Source: Sipunculus nudus (Eukaryota; Annelida; Sipuncula; Golfingiida; Sipunculidae). From it: a stretch of DNA of 64,000 bases. How positions within the stretch are numbered: position 1 is the stretch's first letter; every line of letters starts with the position of its first letter. Position numbers and translations under genes: made by a program. The notes beneath the pieces were generated by a model. It had not been told where the DNA came from. It saw nothing but the letters and a program-made list of their open reading frames with translations, and did not search any database. This document shows positions 48,532 to 58,700 of this stretch, piece after piece. Where the stretch lies: contig CM049309.1 of assembly GCA_026874595.1 (NCBI GenBank), positions 14,808,576 through 14,872,575 on the forward strand, given 5' to 3'.

Positions 48532-50069
48532 AGCTCAGCTGACTGGAAAGAAGTTCGCAAAAGGAAATTTTATCATCTGAATGGTAGTATATACCCATTC
48601 AACTGAAGCATCAAACAGATTACCCAACAGGCCAAGATTGTGTCTCTACTTATGTATCTCAAAAATAGAGAAAAAACGTGTAAACTTTAATAAAATACAG
48701 GTGGCTCCACCAGTCTGCATAAACTAATATGAAAAAACATAGTCAATATCCAAAGAATCATTCTGATCTCTGCATTAGTTGTTTAGATACTTCAGCTTTT
48801 GTATCAAATTTTCCATTATTCTGAGGGATACTTCTGAGTCCTATAGCTTGAAGGATATGGGAAACAGAGACCTAATTTCAGGTTTCCACAGACACTTTTC
48901 ATGGGCCTCCTTGCATTACAAGAATGAAGAATCTAGGTCCAGTTGTTACTATTTGTACCCTGTTGACAGATAACAACATCTTTAAAGGTCTAAAAAAATA
49001 CAGAAAAAAAAATTTGAAAAAAATAGAGGTAGCGCACTCAGTCTGCAGAAACTGATGGAACACCTCATGATCATTATGTATGCCAAAAATCATGAACATC
49101 AGTGTTGTAGTTATTGAGATACTGCAGTTTTTGTATCAAATTTCCATTATTCTTGGGGGCATTTTGGGGCCCCATAGCATGAAGGATATGGGTAACAGAG
49201 ACCTAATTTCCAGTTTCCATAGAGACTTTTCATAGGTCTCTCAGTGTGTCAAGAATGAAGATTCTAGATCCAGTCTTTACGATTTGTGCCCTGTTAACAG
49301 ATGTTCATAATTTTAAAGGTCTCAAAAATAGAGAAAAAAAATTGTAAAAAATCGAAAAATACAGGTGGCGCCACCAGTCTGCAGAAACTGATGGAACACC
49401 TCTTGATCAATATGTATGCAAAAAATCATCACCATCAGTGTTTTAGTTATTGAGATGTTGCAGTTTTTTTTTATCAAAATTTCCATTATTCTGGCGGGTG
49501 ATTGGGAGCTCCACAGCTCAAAGAAAATGAGTAACAGAGACCTGATTTCTGGTTTCAATGGAGACATTTCATAGGTCTCTCAGTGTTTCAAGAATGATGA
49601 TTCTAGGTCCAGGTTTTACGATTTGTGCCCTGTTAACAGATGTTCACATTTTAAAGGTCTCAAAAATAGAGAAAAAAATTCGTAAAAAATTGAAAAATAC
49701 AGGTGGCGCCACCAGTCTGCAGAAACTAATGAAACACCTCTTGATTCATATGTATGCCAAACATCATGACCATCAGTGATGTAGTAAGTGAGATATTGAA
49801 GTTTTTGTATGAAATTTTTGACTATTCTGGGGGGGGGGGGGGGGTACTTTGGGGCCCCATAGCTCAAAGAATATTATTAACAGAGACCTAATTTCTGATT
49901 TTTTCTATGGACCTCTCAGAATGCCAAGTTACAAGATTCTAGGTTCAGCGGTTACGATTTGTGCCCTGTTAACGGACAGACGCCCGGACGGCCGGAGGAC
50001 CGGACGGCCGGACGGACGACGGACAAAGAGTGATTGCTAAAGCTCAGATGACTTACAGTCAGCTGAGCT
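48532..50069. mobile_element. Inverted-repeat-bounded element with about four internal tandem units
   Basis: AGCTCAGCTGACTG (48532-48545) is matched perfectly by CAGTCAGCTGAGCT (50056-50069). Between them lie tandem units beginning GGTGGCGCCACCAGTCTGCA or a variant at 48700, 49028, 49364 and 49702, spaced 328, 336 and 338 bp. Each unit contains TCCATTATTCTGG, CAGAGACCTAATTTC and GTGCCCTGTTAACAGA. The last unit grades into a GGACGGCCGGACGG-rich tail at 49976-50030. Small frames on both strands repeat with the units and are not genes. Confidence 0.8.
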
Positions 50070-50519
50070 AAAAAATGGATTTTGTTCGAAATGTTAAGAA
50101 AATTAAAGAGTACTTTTGCCATATTGCTTAATTATTATGTAACGTTACATGCGTATTCAAAATTGACCTATCTGACGTTTGACCCCCCCCCCCCCCCAAA
50201 AAAAAAGAAACAGTATGGGTATTGAACTTTATTAGAGATAAAAACAAGTCAGACTAAAAACATGGATGCACTTTAATTCTGTGTTGATAATCTGTCTTAA
50301 ATGGTCATTGATGTTTAAGTTTAACCTGGAGAAATTCAAAACGTCTTGTATATAAAATTTATACATTCCTATGTTATATTTGTATTATAATCTTCCATAT
50401 TAAATAATCCCTTATGCAAGAAAGTAGTACCCTTGTGGCATGCCATCCATATAATAAAAATCATATATATAAATACCGTTACCATTCTCACGATACGTTA
50501 CATTTTATATATAATATAC

Positions 50520-50660
50520 AGGGCTTCCAAGAAGGCGGGATTTAGCGTCTGTGACGCTGGAATTCACTTTCGGACGTTTGAGTCTGTGCGTCTAAGCGTC
50601 CAACCGGGCTCGCGAAATTCCAGGCTGTGACAGTAATTGACCTTTGCCGACTAACTTGAA
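50520..50660 (-). repeat. Dispersed repeat also present at 24.4 kb
   Basis: CACTTTCGGACGTTTGAGTC, GCGTCCAACCGG, GAAATTCCAGGCTGTGACAG and AATTGACCTTTGCCG parallel 24357-24472. No coding sense. Confidence 0.5.
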
Positions 50661-50889
50661 AACCATTCAATTCTGTAAACACTGTACTGAAAATTAACCC
50701 TTAGATTGCATTATAATCAAAAATCGTATAATGACACAAAATCTAATCATATAATGATATGAAAATGACATTAAAAAATACTTTTGATCATCGTTTCTTA
50801 AAAGAAGAATGCATTTACCAATTTTTTAAAAAACTGATATATAAATACCTTTTAAGGAGAATATCAAATGAAACGACATAAGGAATTAT

Positions 50890-51080
50890 ATCAGAAACTA
50901 GAAATATGCATTCTCACGAATGCATTCTCATGTTCCCAGGTTCATTGGGGTACGTGTTCCCAAACAAGTGTTAGCATTTACATTTTAGTCGAATATTCCC
51001 ATGTTCAATCGGGCACATGTGACTTCACATTTAAGACTATTCCTAGAAGTCCTTCCTGGAGCTGGATCATGAGCCGGACC
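50890..51080 (+). repeat. Dispersed repeat, first of two copies
   Basis: CAGGTTCATTGGGG, CATGTGACTTCACATTTAAG, TATTCCTAGAAGTCCTTCC and CTGGATCATGAG line up with the repeat at the right edge of the window (63850-64000). Function unknown. Confidence 0.55.
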
Positions 51081-51894
51081 CACTACAAACCAATCGAAAT
51101 TTGTCTATCCGGTTCGCAAGGTGGGATTAAAATTTCATGAGATTCTATTAAGATAGCTCGAGTTATATTGTAAACAAACACACAAACGCCCGCTAGCGCA
51201 CAGGCATGCAAACACACAGACAAACACATATGCAAATGAACGTGTGTATACTCTCCTGTCGGAGGCAATAATCAGTAGATTCAGGAAGAGCTGAAGTAGT
51301 CTTAAAATAGATGTAACACTGAACAGAGGTTAAGATATCAGTGAGCAAGAAACAAGAGCGAGTTTGGAGACCACAATTTATTCGTTTAAAAACAGAAATA
51401 GCAGGGCATGATGCATATGACTCCGCTTCTACCGATTTCGTTAATGGTTTAATTTCAAGGGAATTACCGTTGAGACGATAAAAAACGTACCATAAATACC
51501 CGTGGTGTTGGTATTATCCGTGAGTGGGACTGGATGCATTAAGGTTGCTAAAGGGCTCTCTGGCGTAATTACGGTAATATATTGGCTGGAAAATAACGAC
51601 GGCATTTCAATGTTTTCATGGTGATCTTTCCAGGCATGGCTGCATGAGAAAAAAGTCCGTCACAGAACTCCAGTAATCCCTATATTCGCTCAATAATGAT
51701 TACATGAACATTGCTCTTAGCAAAAATATCAGATAATGCAAAAAACTGCTTACCACCCATAGCTCGAGTTATAATAAAATTAATGGATTTACAACTTCTT
51801 GACACCATACACCCCTAATGTATACAGTATGTACAAAATTTTCACTATATTCATTTCACTTTAATTATAAAATATGTGCCGAACGTTACAGTTG
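51081..51894. other. Stretch without recognised genes
   Basis: AT-rich; an ACACAAACG-rich patch lies at 51170-51235. Nothing coding recognised. Confidence 0.5.
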
Positions 51895-52304
51895 CCAATT
51901 CACTTACCTTTTGAAAAAGAATCTATGTTATTTCTGGCTTCCTTTGTGATATATATGATCTAAGGGTAATTTTAGTTGTAAAATGTTCTTCTAACGCCTT
52001 CGTGAAGGACGAATGGACTAATTTATCAACATCATGTTTGTATACGCAGCAATGTTGACAAATGGGAAAAACATGTAACCTCAGGTGGTATGTTAAATAT
52101 ATGCGGAGATACAAAGGTTACTTGTAAAGCTCTGGCTTTTCTGACTTGCTGCCAGATGCCCTTGGTGAATTTGTTTGAATTATTTTGGTGGGCCCCCACA
52201 TACAACAGACACGTTGATATAAACAAAACACGCAGGCTGTGTGCAGTGATATCCTTGTTTTACCTATAGTTAATTAAGGTCAGATACGTGATTGGGCCCC
52301 TTAA
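51895..52304 (+). mobile_element. MITE-like family B, copy 2
   Basis: Homologous along its length to 30055-30512 (GACAAATGGGAAAAACATG, TAAAGCTCTGGCTTTTCTGA, CCAGATGCCCTTGG) and ends GTGATTGGGCCCCTTAAAG. The TTAAAGG left terminus is not recognisable. Confidence 0.6.
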
Positions 52305-52429
52305 AGAATATTTGTCGTTGCAACACCTCAACTTATGGTTAAAGCCAACTATCCACCTACCTTTCTGTAGAATTTATATGATGTCTTGCTTATAAAGGTA
52401 AAAGGTAAAGGTTGGGGTTTATAGTCTGA

Positions 52430-52660
52430 TATCACCGACGATGTTAGTCTCATCCGACTTTACACTTTGCTTTCCTGGTCTTTCGGGCCTGTTCATTCTT
52501 GTAGCTTTTCTCGACTCCTTGGCGAGTATACAACCCAAGCTGCCATATCAGGCGCTAGAAGGTTATTCGTTCTACATTTGCCTTCCTCCCATGACCAGTA
52601 CCCATTCACTTCTGGGTCGAGAGAGCCCACCCTTGTGGTAAATACTTGGCCTAGGAGTCT
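52430..52660 (+). repeat. Probable dispersed repeat
   Basis: Contains CCATGACCAGTACCCATTCA, CTTCTGGGTCGAGAGAGCC and GTGGTAAATACTTGGCC. From memory this resembles a widespread invertebrate repeat with a CCATTCACTGCTGGGT-type core. The 147-codon plus-strand frame at 52467-52910 runs across it and the next element and is not a gene. Confidence 0.35.
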
Positions 52661-52664
52661 TAGC

Positions 52665-52935
52665 GCACAAGCTGTAAGTAAACATGGTACATACACCACT
52701 GTTGACAAACAGAAAAAAGCCTGTTACCTAAGGTGGTTTGGTGCATATGTTCGGTCATGCAATTTGGATTATTCACGCGGACCCCCACATGTTATAAACA
52801 CGTGTATACAAACAAAACAAATAGTGTACGGAGGTTCTGCGTTTTCTAAAATATTTTTAAAAAATATTAAATTTTTTTTAAAAGTTCAAGGGATAATCTT
52901 TAGTTTATAATCGTTCGATATGGGAATATGCCCCT
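52665..52935 (+). mobile_element. MITE-like family B, truncated copy 3
   Basis: GTTGACAAACAG, CCTGTTACCTAAGGTGG, GGACCCCCACATGTTATAAA and the end GGGAATATGCCCCTTGAA follow the order of copies 1 and 2; the left third is missing. Confidence 0.5.
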
Positions 52936-52983
52936 TGAATTTAAAATGAAACTGCACCGACAGCGTGGGACCAGAGTAGGATG

Positions 52984-53600
52984 AGTGTGTGTGTGTGGGG
53001 GGGGGGGGGGGATGGGAGCAAGATCTTTTGTTTCCTCGGGGCCGTTAAACACTCCAAAAAAGGATATTCCATTGCATACACATCCAAGGGCGTTAATTTA
53101 AACAAGAGCAAATGCTGTATGATATGCCCGTCGCATATCTGGTAACCTCTTACCTGATTAAATATGAGTGAATTATCCTGTGAATGTAATTCAGGTAAAA
53201 CTTTATTGGTAAATAAGTAATAAGTTCCATCAAAATCCATAAGATTTTTTGTAAGTCACCATGGTGCAACGAAAGTCTGGTGACCTGTGACCTCATTATA
53301 TATGCGAGGATTATGCTGGAAATCGAACTTACGCGAGATATACTATTGATTAATATTTCTGATGAGTTTTATCAAAATCCATTGTATTCCTCGTACGTTA
53401 TCGCGGCGACACCACAAAGTAGCCTTGTGACCCTTCGGTCTTTTTAAATATGCATGCATGGATGTTGCCCATATTCGAACCCGGGCAAGATTATCTGTTG
53501 GTAAGTAGTTTTTGTGAGTTTCGAGTAAATCAATCAAAGCCCGGCGACACCTAAAGTTAACGGACGGACGAACGGACAGACTGTGGGTATATCATAATAC
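52984..53600 (+). repeat. G/GT tract and decayed tandem-type element
   Basis: A (GT)nGn tract occupies 52984-53011. From about 53090 to 53600 similar phrases recur: ATCAAAATCCAT at about 53230 and 53372, ACACCACAAAG..CTTGTGACC, and a tail CGGACGGACGAACGGACAGAC at 53561-53581. It resembles the tandem elements at 43 and 49 kb in style but not in sequence. Confidence 0.45.
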
Positions 53601-53781
53601 GTACCGTCATAGACAGGCGTATAACAAAAACTGATGTGTTTTTTTTTTACATAATACGTAAGTGAATCTGTATTAATCAATATGTGTCCAGTCGGTTAAA
53701 AGATAATCATATGAAATAAAATATAACATGTTATCATCAAATCTTCTTGCTTTTTATGAGGCAGTCTTAAAGACTATCATA

Positions 53782-55098
53782 TACTGTAGATTCAGATAAT
53801 ATCGTGGGCTTAAAATTTCGTGGTTTTTGTACAAAACGCACATCGTGGGGTATTTGAATTCGTGGAAAGACAAAGAAAACTTTAGAAAATTATGGTTATT
53901 AATACCTCCATGTGCGCAAGGAAGACGAGCCTGATGTACACAGGTGGTTTGGCTCAGATGCTTATCACACGGTGCGCCTGTACCGCGGTCAATCAGGTCA
54001 GTGTTGAACAAACATGCTCCGCCCGATCCGAGCCTAACAAAGAATTAATCAGCCGTGACCGACACGTGCCGGGCGATACATCGGCTGTTAGTTGTAACAC
54101 CCGATACATCGGCTATCAGTTATAACACCCGATCACACCACGTTAACAGAAAACGTAAATTATCACTTGACCGGAGGAAAAAAATAAACGGGACCGTCCA
54201 CATGAAGGTTTTTAACTTTTTTTTATCTAGGCGCTAGTCACATGTGGCGCCTGTAAATCCCTGACGGGGCGGTGAGACGAGACACGGTTCGTTCGTCATT
54301 CATCATGTCAGCTATATTTGGAGATTATAAAGAAATAATTTGCCTAATAGTATTCGGTGGCGCTTACTTACGCTAACATATATATGTACCACTATCGGCA
54401 ATATTCGGAAAAAGTACCGCCTTATTCGGAATAAGTGCTCTTTCGCGTCCCGCGGTAATCGCGGTAATGCAAATGAGTTTACACGGCCCTTGTCTTTTAG
54501 ACCGATAGGTAGCGTAAGTCTCCTTTAATATCTATTGAAAGAAGGTTGAAAAGGCCGGTTCCGAAAAAGCCGTGCCTCGGTAGCTATGGTTACGAACATC
54601 GGAACTTGTGTACCGTTCTTGGCGTGTCAGAACTACCGCTTTGCTCGATAGAAATGTGGTATTGTTCTTGAATTTTTCATCCGAAATGCTAATAAGAGGA
54701 AAATACGTTTTCAGATTAAATTATACTTTGATATTGTTTTATTGTAAAGATTTCAGGGGGCCGTGATCGTACGATATTAGGGGAAATAATTTAATTGACA
54801 AAATAATATTTATAAATCCCGTATTTTTATAGTAATTTACGAAAAGCAATTCAGTGCATTTAATGATTGTATCAAAAACAATCATAAAAAAAGTAATAAA
54901 CAATTTTTGTATCTTTATTGAAAATTCAGCCAGCGGTAACAATTATAACTATAAAGTCGACCACCAGCTTCCGTTGAGATACCGTATATCCTCTGACCGT
55001 GTGATTTTTTGATCGTTGGAATCATGAATTCGTGGATTATCTTGATCCACGAAAACCACGAAAATAAAATCCCAACTAATATTTCTGAATCTACAGTA
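53782..55098. mobile_element. 1.3-kb element with perfect 15-bp TIRs and TA ends
   Basis: TACTGTAGATTCAGA (53782-53796) and TCTGAATCTACAGTA (55084-55098) are perfect inverted copies, and similarity continues about 80 bp inwards (CGTGG-rich). The outer TA on each side fits a TA target duplication as for Tc1/mariner-type elements. No transposase frame is visible, so it is non-autonomous. Inside, 54075-54102 is tandemly duplicated at 54103-54130 (GATACATCGGCTGTTAGTTG and following bases). The middle may be a later insertion into a shorter MITE. Confidence 0.7.
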
Positions 55099-55779
55099 TA
55101 CTTCATAACACGTGTATATATTATTTAATGTTGTGACTGTACTGACGAGAGAATATTATATACAATACCTATAATTGTACAAGAAAATGAAATTAAAATA
55201 TCAAAATACTCTTCGAAATATTGTATCGATATCGAAATATATTACAATACGCATATTGCAGACAATACCAAAACTCAGTTAATAATAAAGACAATATTTA
55301 GCAAATTAAGAATATATTATGCTAAATAAAAAAAAAATTTGAAACCAGTTTAGAAAGATCGTGGATGGGCTTGGGTTCACCGGGAGAAGGGTGTTTTTTT
55401 GTCATCTGTTTTGTATTTCACGGAAATGTCACGTGATCTTGAAGCAGGTGCATGTGGTAATGAATTCTCAGCGGAGTTCAAGAATAGGTTTATGACTCCG
55501 TGCGGGACAGGGAGCATGGTTTAGATGGGACCAGGCCGCGTTCCTAAGGGACCGGGTGTCTCTCGAGCACGGTTCGCATTTTAAATGTCAGACACTCAAA
55601 GAAGTCTGGGTGCTGCTTGCGACAGCGGCTATGTTTAAATGGAATTTTACTGATGCGTCCTTTACTCAGACTCTGTAGGTTTAATTTTAAAAATGTTAAA
55701 CAGGACTAGATGATTTAATAGGATTATTTCTCTCCCCCAGGGAATTTTGGAGACCCCCTAGTATTATTCCTTGAGGTGC
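55099..55779. other. Stretch without recognised genes
   Basis: A plus-strand frame without an upstream start is open from about 55500 to 55678; it has no recognised domain. Otherwise AT-rich DNA. Confidence 0.4.
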
Positions 55780-56840
55780 ATGCTCGTAGGAAAGGTCTAA
55801 TAGAAAAACATTAGCCTCATAATGATATACTTTTGCCTTACTGTAGTTACATGTGTAAATTATTGAGCTACTTTCGTACCCCTACCCTTTAACTCATTTC
55901 CAGGTGTTTCCAAACATTTAAATGTTGCCAACACCCGCAAAATCAGCTTATCTGTTACAAACGGCGTACTCAATTTAAAAAACTTTTTTTTCTTGCGCGA
56001 CTTTCCATTGGTTTCTGGGCCAAAACATTCTAATTATACACCCTTAGTGCATAATTTGGCATCAGTGGAATATACCTTTTCCATTTAACTCGCTATACCT
56101 AGCTGACCCGAACCCTACACACGACGGCTCAACCACACACAGTGCTAGTGCATGTGGGAAACGTCTACTGGAAGAACATTATCATCATAATGATATATAG
56201 TTTTGCCTTAAAGAAGTAACATGTGCCAGTTCTAGGGCCACATTCATATCTCCTACCTACCCCTTAATTTTTCTGAAATATTGACATTTTTTTCCAGATA
56301 TTATGGTATACCAAAGGCATACTTTAGGATTTATCACTGGGTCTGAATGTGTTTATACCATAATTTAGCATAAGCATATTCAACATAAGTTTTCAAAATA
56401 CTGTAAAATAAGACACATTAAACAATCATGGACAAGAAAATTAAATATTTTCAGAAATACCGTCTACACAGTGTCTTTTGCTTCTTACTTTTTGCAAAAC
56501 TCATTATATCTGCAAGATATCATTGCATTTGTAGGATCGTTCTTTTTTCAATGATTATAAATATGATAATATACATGGGGAGCAATGAGAAGCAATGTGC
56601 ATATATGTTACCCTTCCCCTAAAATATGAGGTGGTTTGAACTATATACTTCGAAGGTCATGGGCCGGAGAAGCTTATAGCGCTCGGGGAATTATTTTCAT
56701 GCTTTCACTAATAGCATTGCCGTCATAAGGTGTCCTTTGCCTGTTTTCAGAACATATAAATAGAACAAACACCCTGTAAATATCCTTTTTGCAAACGAAA
56801 TACTCAATTTTAAAACTTTACCTGGAGTGACAATGCGCCA
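55780..56840 (+). repeat. Degenerate tandem repeat, two to three copies
   Basis: GTAGGAAAGGTCTAATAGAA..CATAATGATATA..TTTTGCCTTA (55785) recurs as GTGGGAAACGTCTACTGGAA..CATAATGATATA..TTTTGCCTTA about 372 bp later (56157). ACAAACGGCGTACTCAATTT (55958) recurs as CAAACGAAATACTCAATTTT near 56794. No coding role seen. Confidence 0.5.
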
Positions 56841-56954
56841 GTATATGTACAATTATCATACTTGAATAATATTATTATGTTTCAATATTGGGTAATTTTG
56901 ACACAAATACAGTTGCTGTTTAACAGCTTGAGTGGTGCATGGTTTTAAAGGAAT

Positions 56955-57790
56955 TCCTTTTACTGTATGTTGGGTTGTATCATGATGTTTCCGTGTCGTT
57001 GTTTTTTTTTTGTAGAATTAAGTTGGTATTTGTGTCCAATTTTCGGAGAGCTACTTGATATGGTGCTTGTTACGTTGTTAAAAGTTTCTTCGTCACATGT
57101 AATTTCACCTATGTCTCTTGTTGCAGAGACTTGTTTATGTTCTTTCTTATTCTTGGGGGATGATGGGGTTTCTGATGTGCTTACCATGGTGTATTGTTTG
57201 GCCTGTAGGGTGCGTGATTTCAAGTGGTTAGGTTTAATGTGATGTCGAGGAAGTACGCAGTTTTCTTGTTTGCTTCTATTGTAATTTTCAGATTGTGGTA
57301 CCTAAATATGGCTCTGACATTTACTTTTATATTCTCTGTTCGGCGTGAGGATGCTTTTATAACCCCAAGGCCATCGTCCTTATATAAGCCAAAATTTTTG
57401 TTGTGCTTTCTTGTGAACGTGCCGACTAATTCTCAGGTTCCGGCTCCTTGGGAATTCTCTATTGTGACATCAAATAATACAGACAAAGTCCTTTTTCTCG
57501 ACGACCTTTTTATCACCTGTGTTGATTTACCGTTCGGCTTGTGTAATCTCTATGAGTTTTGGGACGCAGTTGAAAGCGGCATTCAGTATGTACACGGTAA
57601 TTGATGCCAAAAATCTATAACATCAAATGTGATGAATGGATATTTCTATTTTTGTCTGATGTTGTTGAACTCTGTTACGACTGATGTTTAAGACTTTATT
57701 CTACTGGTTTAGACCTGACCATTCAAAGATCTTTTTTTAATTCTGTCTAACATCTGTTTTCTTGTCTTCCCGCCGATGGTGCGAAAATAG
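56955..57790 (-). pseudogene. Decayed reverse-transcriptase domain of a retroelement
   Basis: On the minus strand, in order: KQMLDRIKKR, FNNIRQ, FITFDVIDFW (57640-57601), then after a frame change FDVTIENSQGA (57474 on), ELVGTFTRKH, LYKDDGLGV with YKDD at 57384-57373, LKITIEANKKT, YFLDITLNL, YRPNNT, and HHPP..IRKNI near 57165. The YxDD motif followed by this order of blocks identifies an RT; I recall a family with FDVTMGxYDGAE..LYRDDGL..NFLDVTLNL in cnidarians, fish and molluscs. The frame is broken by many stops (for example TGA at 57435-57433 and 57222-57220) and at least one frameshift. The element class (Penelope-like or other non-LTR) is not settled. The 126-codon plus-strand frame opposite it (57224-57604) is an antisense shadow. 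Confidence 0.75.
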
Positions 57791-57809
57791 CCATTAAAGG
57801 GATTCCTAA

Positions 57810-57810
<1 letters not shown>

Positions 57811-57848
<38 letters not shown>

Positions 57849-57995
57849 AAGGAAGAGACTGTGATCTGGTAGAAATTTCGATCGGAGTCTCTGCTGGTAG
57901 AACCTGGTAGTGGAAACTCCGATTCTACCAGATCGCATTATATATACATATATATATATATATTTAATATATATATATACACATATATATATATA

Positions 57996-58092
<97 letters not shown>
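57811..58092. repeat. AT/GA microsatellite cluster with an embedded hairpin
   Basis: AT at 57811-57845 and 57938-58058, and GA at 58058-58092. Between them, ATCTGGTAGAA..ATCGGAGT (about 57863-57886) pairs with ACTCCGATTCTACCAGAT (57916-57933), giving a hairpin with a 6-base bulge. Confidence 0.85.
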
Positions 58093-58094
<2 letters not shown>

Positions 58095-58292
58095 TTGTGC
58101 GCCAACACGAATTTTGTACGAATTATCCTGAGCCGAATTAGTTAAATAATTATTAGAAAATGGCAATGTGCTTGCTAACATGAGAGTCTGGCCTGAACCA
58201 GTGTCCCTCAAAATTCTAATAGGGATAGAATCTGAAAAATCACTTGAAAGTGATACAAAACCATCCTGTATGAATGGCTCAAATAACTCCAT
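58092..58292 (-). pseudogene. Fragment of a Ty3/Gypsy-type retropepsin
   Basis: The minus-strand frame from 58292 gives a protease-like stretch with GFVSLSSDF, IPIRILRDTGSGQTLML (catalytic DTGS at about 58200) and STLPFS. The order G-x-V-S-L, I-x-I-L-R-D-T-G, LPFS is typical of the aspartic protease of Ty3/Gypsy retrotransposons. The frame then runs into the GA/AT microsatellite, so the 181-codon frame is a fragment plus low-complexity sequence. A stop lies just upstream of the first ATG, and no zinc knuckle or Gypsy RT was found nearby. Confidence 0.65.
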
Positions 58293-58509
58293 TTAATTGC
58301 TGCACTTATCGGCATAGGTCCAACAAACTGACATACACGCTTCTGTGTCCGCCCGAATATTCTCTCACCTCTCTTCCCGGCTCTAAAACACAGCCCCTTA
58401 GTTATAACTTCTCAACCCAAGCGGAGAACTTTCCATTTCTCCAATAATCTAAAGAATCCAATAGTACACACGTTATATCTGGAACAACGAAGGCTGTGTT
58501 TCTACATAT

Positions 58510-58700
58510 CAGGGTTCACATGTGGACCTGCCCGGATCGGCCAGGCGAGAAAATCCCAGACTAGCATGACCGATGTGTTCACACGTGGGCCGCAACCGGC
58601 CAGCTAGAACAAGAAAAACGCTGTATATATAGCAACGCCAGGGCTTGAGCCAAACACGAACCAGAGTGTCAAAAGCGCCCAATAAAAGAGACATCTGTAA
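58510..58700 (+). promoter_or_regulatory. Possible LTR or promoter: TATATAT box then AATAAA
   Basis: A GC-richer patch with TATATAT at 58624-58630 and AATAAA at 58681-58686, an arrangement seen in compact LTRs, ending CTGTAACA. A direct repeat, TTCACATGTGGACC (58514) and TTCACACGTGGGCC (58580), lies just upstream. The orientation is opposite to the nearby protease fragment. No second copy is in the window. Confidence 0.3.

Noticed and set aside
52467-52910. 147-codon plus-strand frame
   Set aside because: Spans a probable dispersed repeat and the truncated family B copy; not conserved in the other B copies.
55500-55678. Open plus-strand frame of about 60 codons without a start
   Set aside because: No recognised domain and bounded by stops on both sides; plausible chance frame in a GC-richer patch.
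57224-57604. 126-codon plus-strand frame with hydrophobic start
   Set aside because: Antisense to the reverse-transcriptase fossil, which explains the sequence better.
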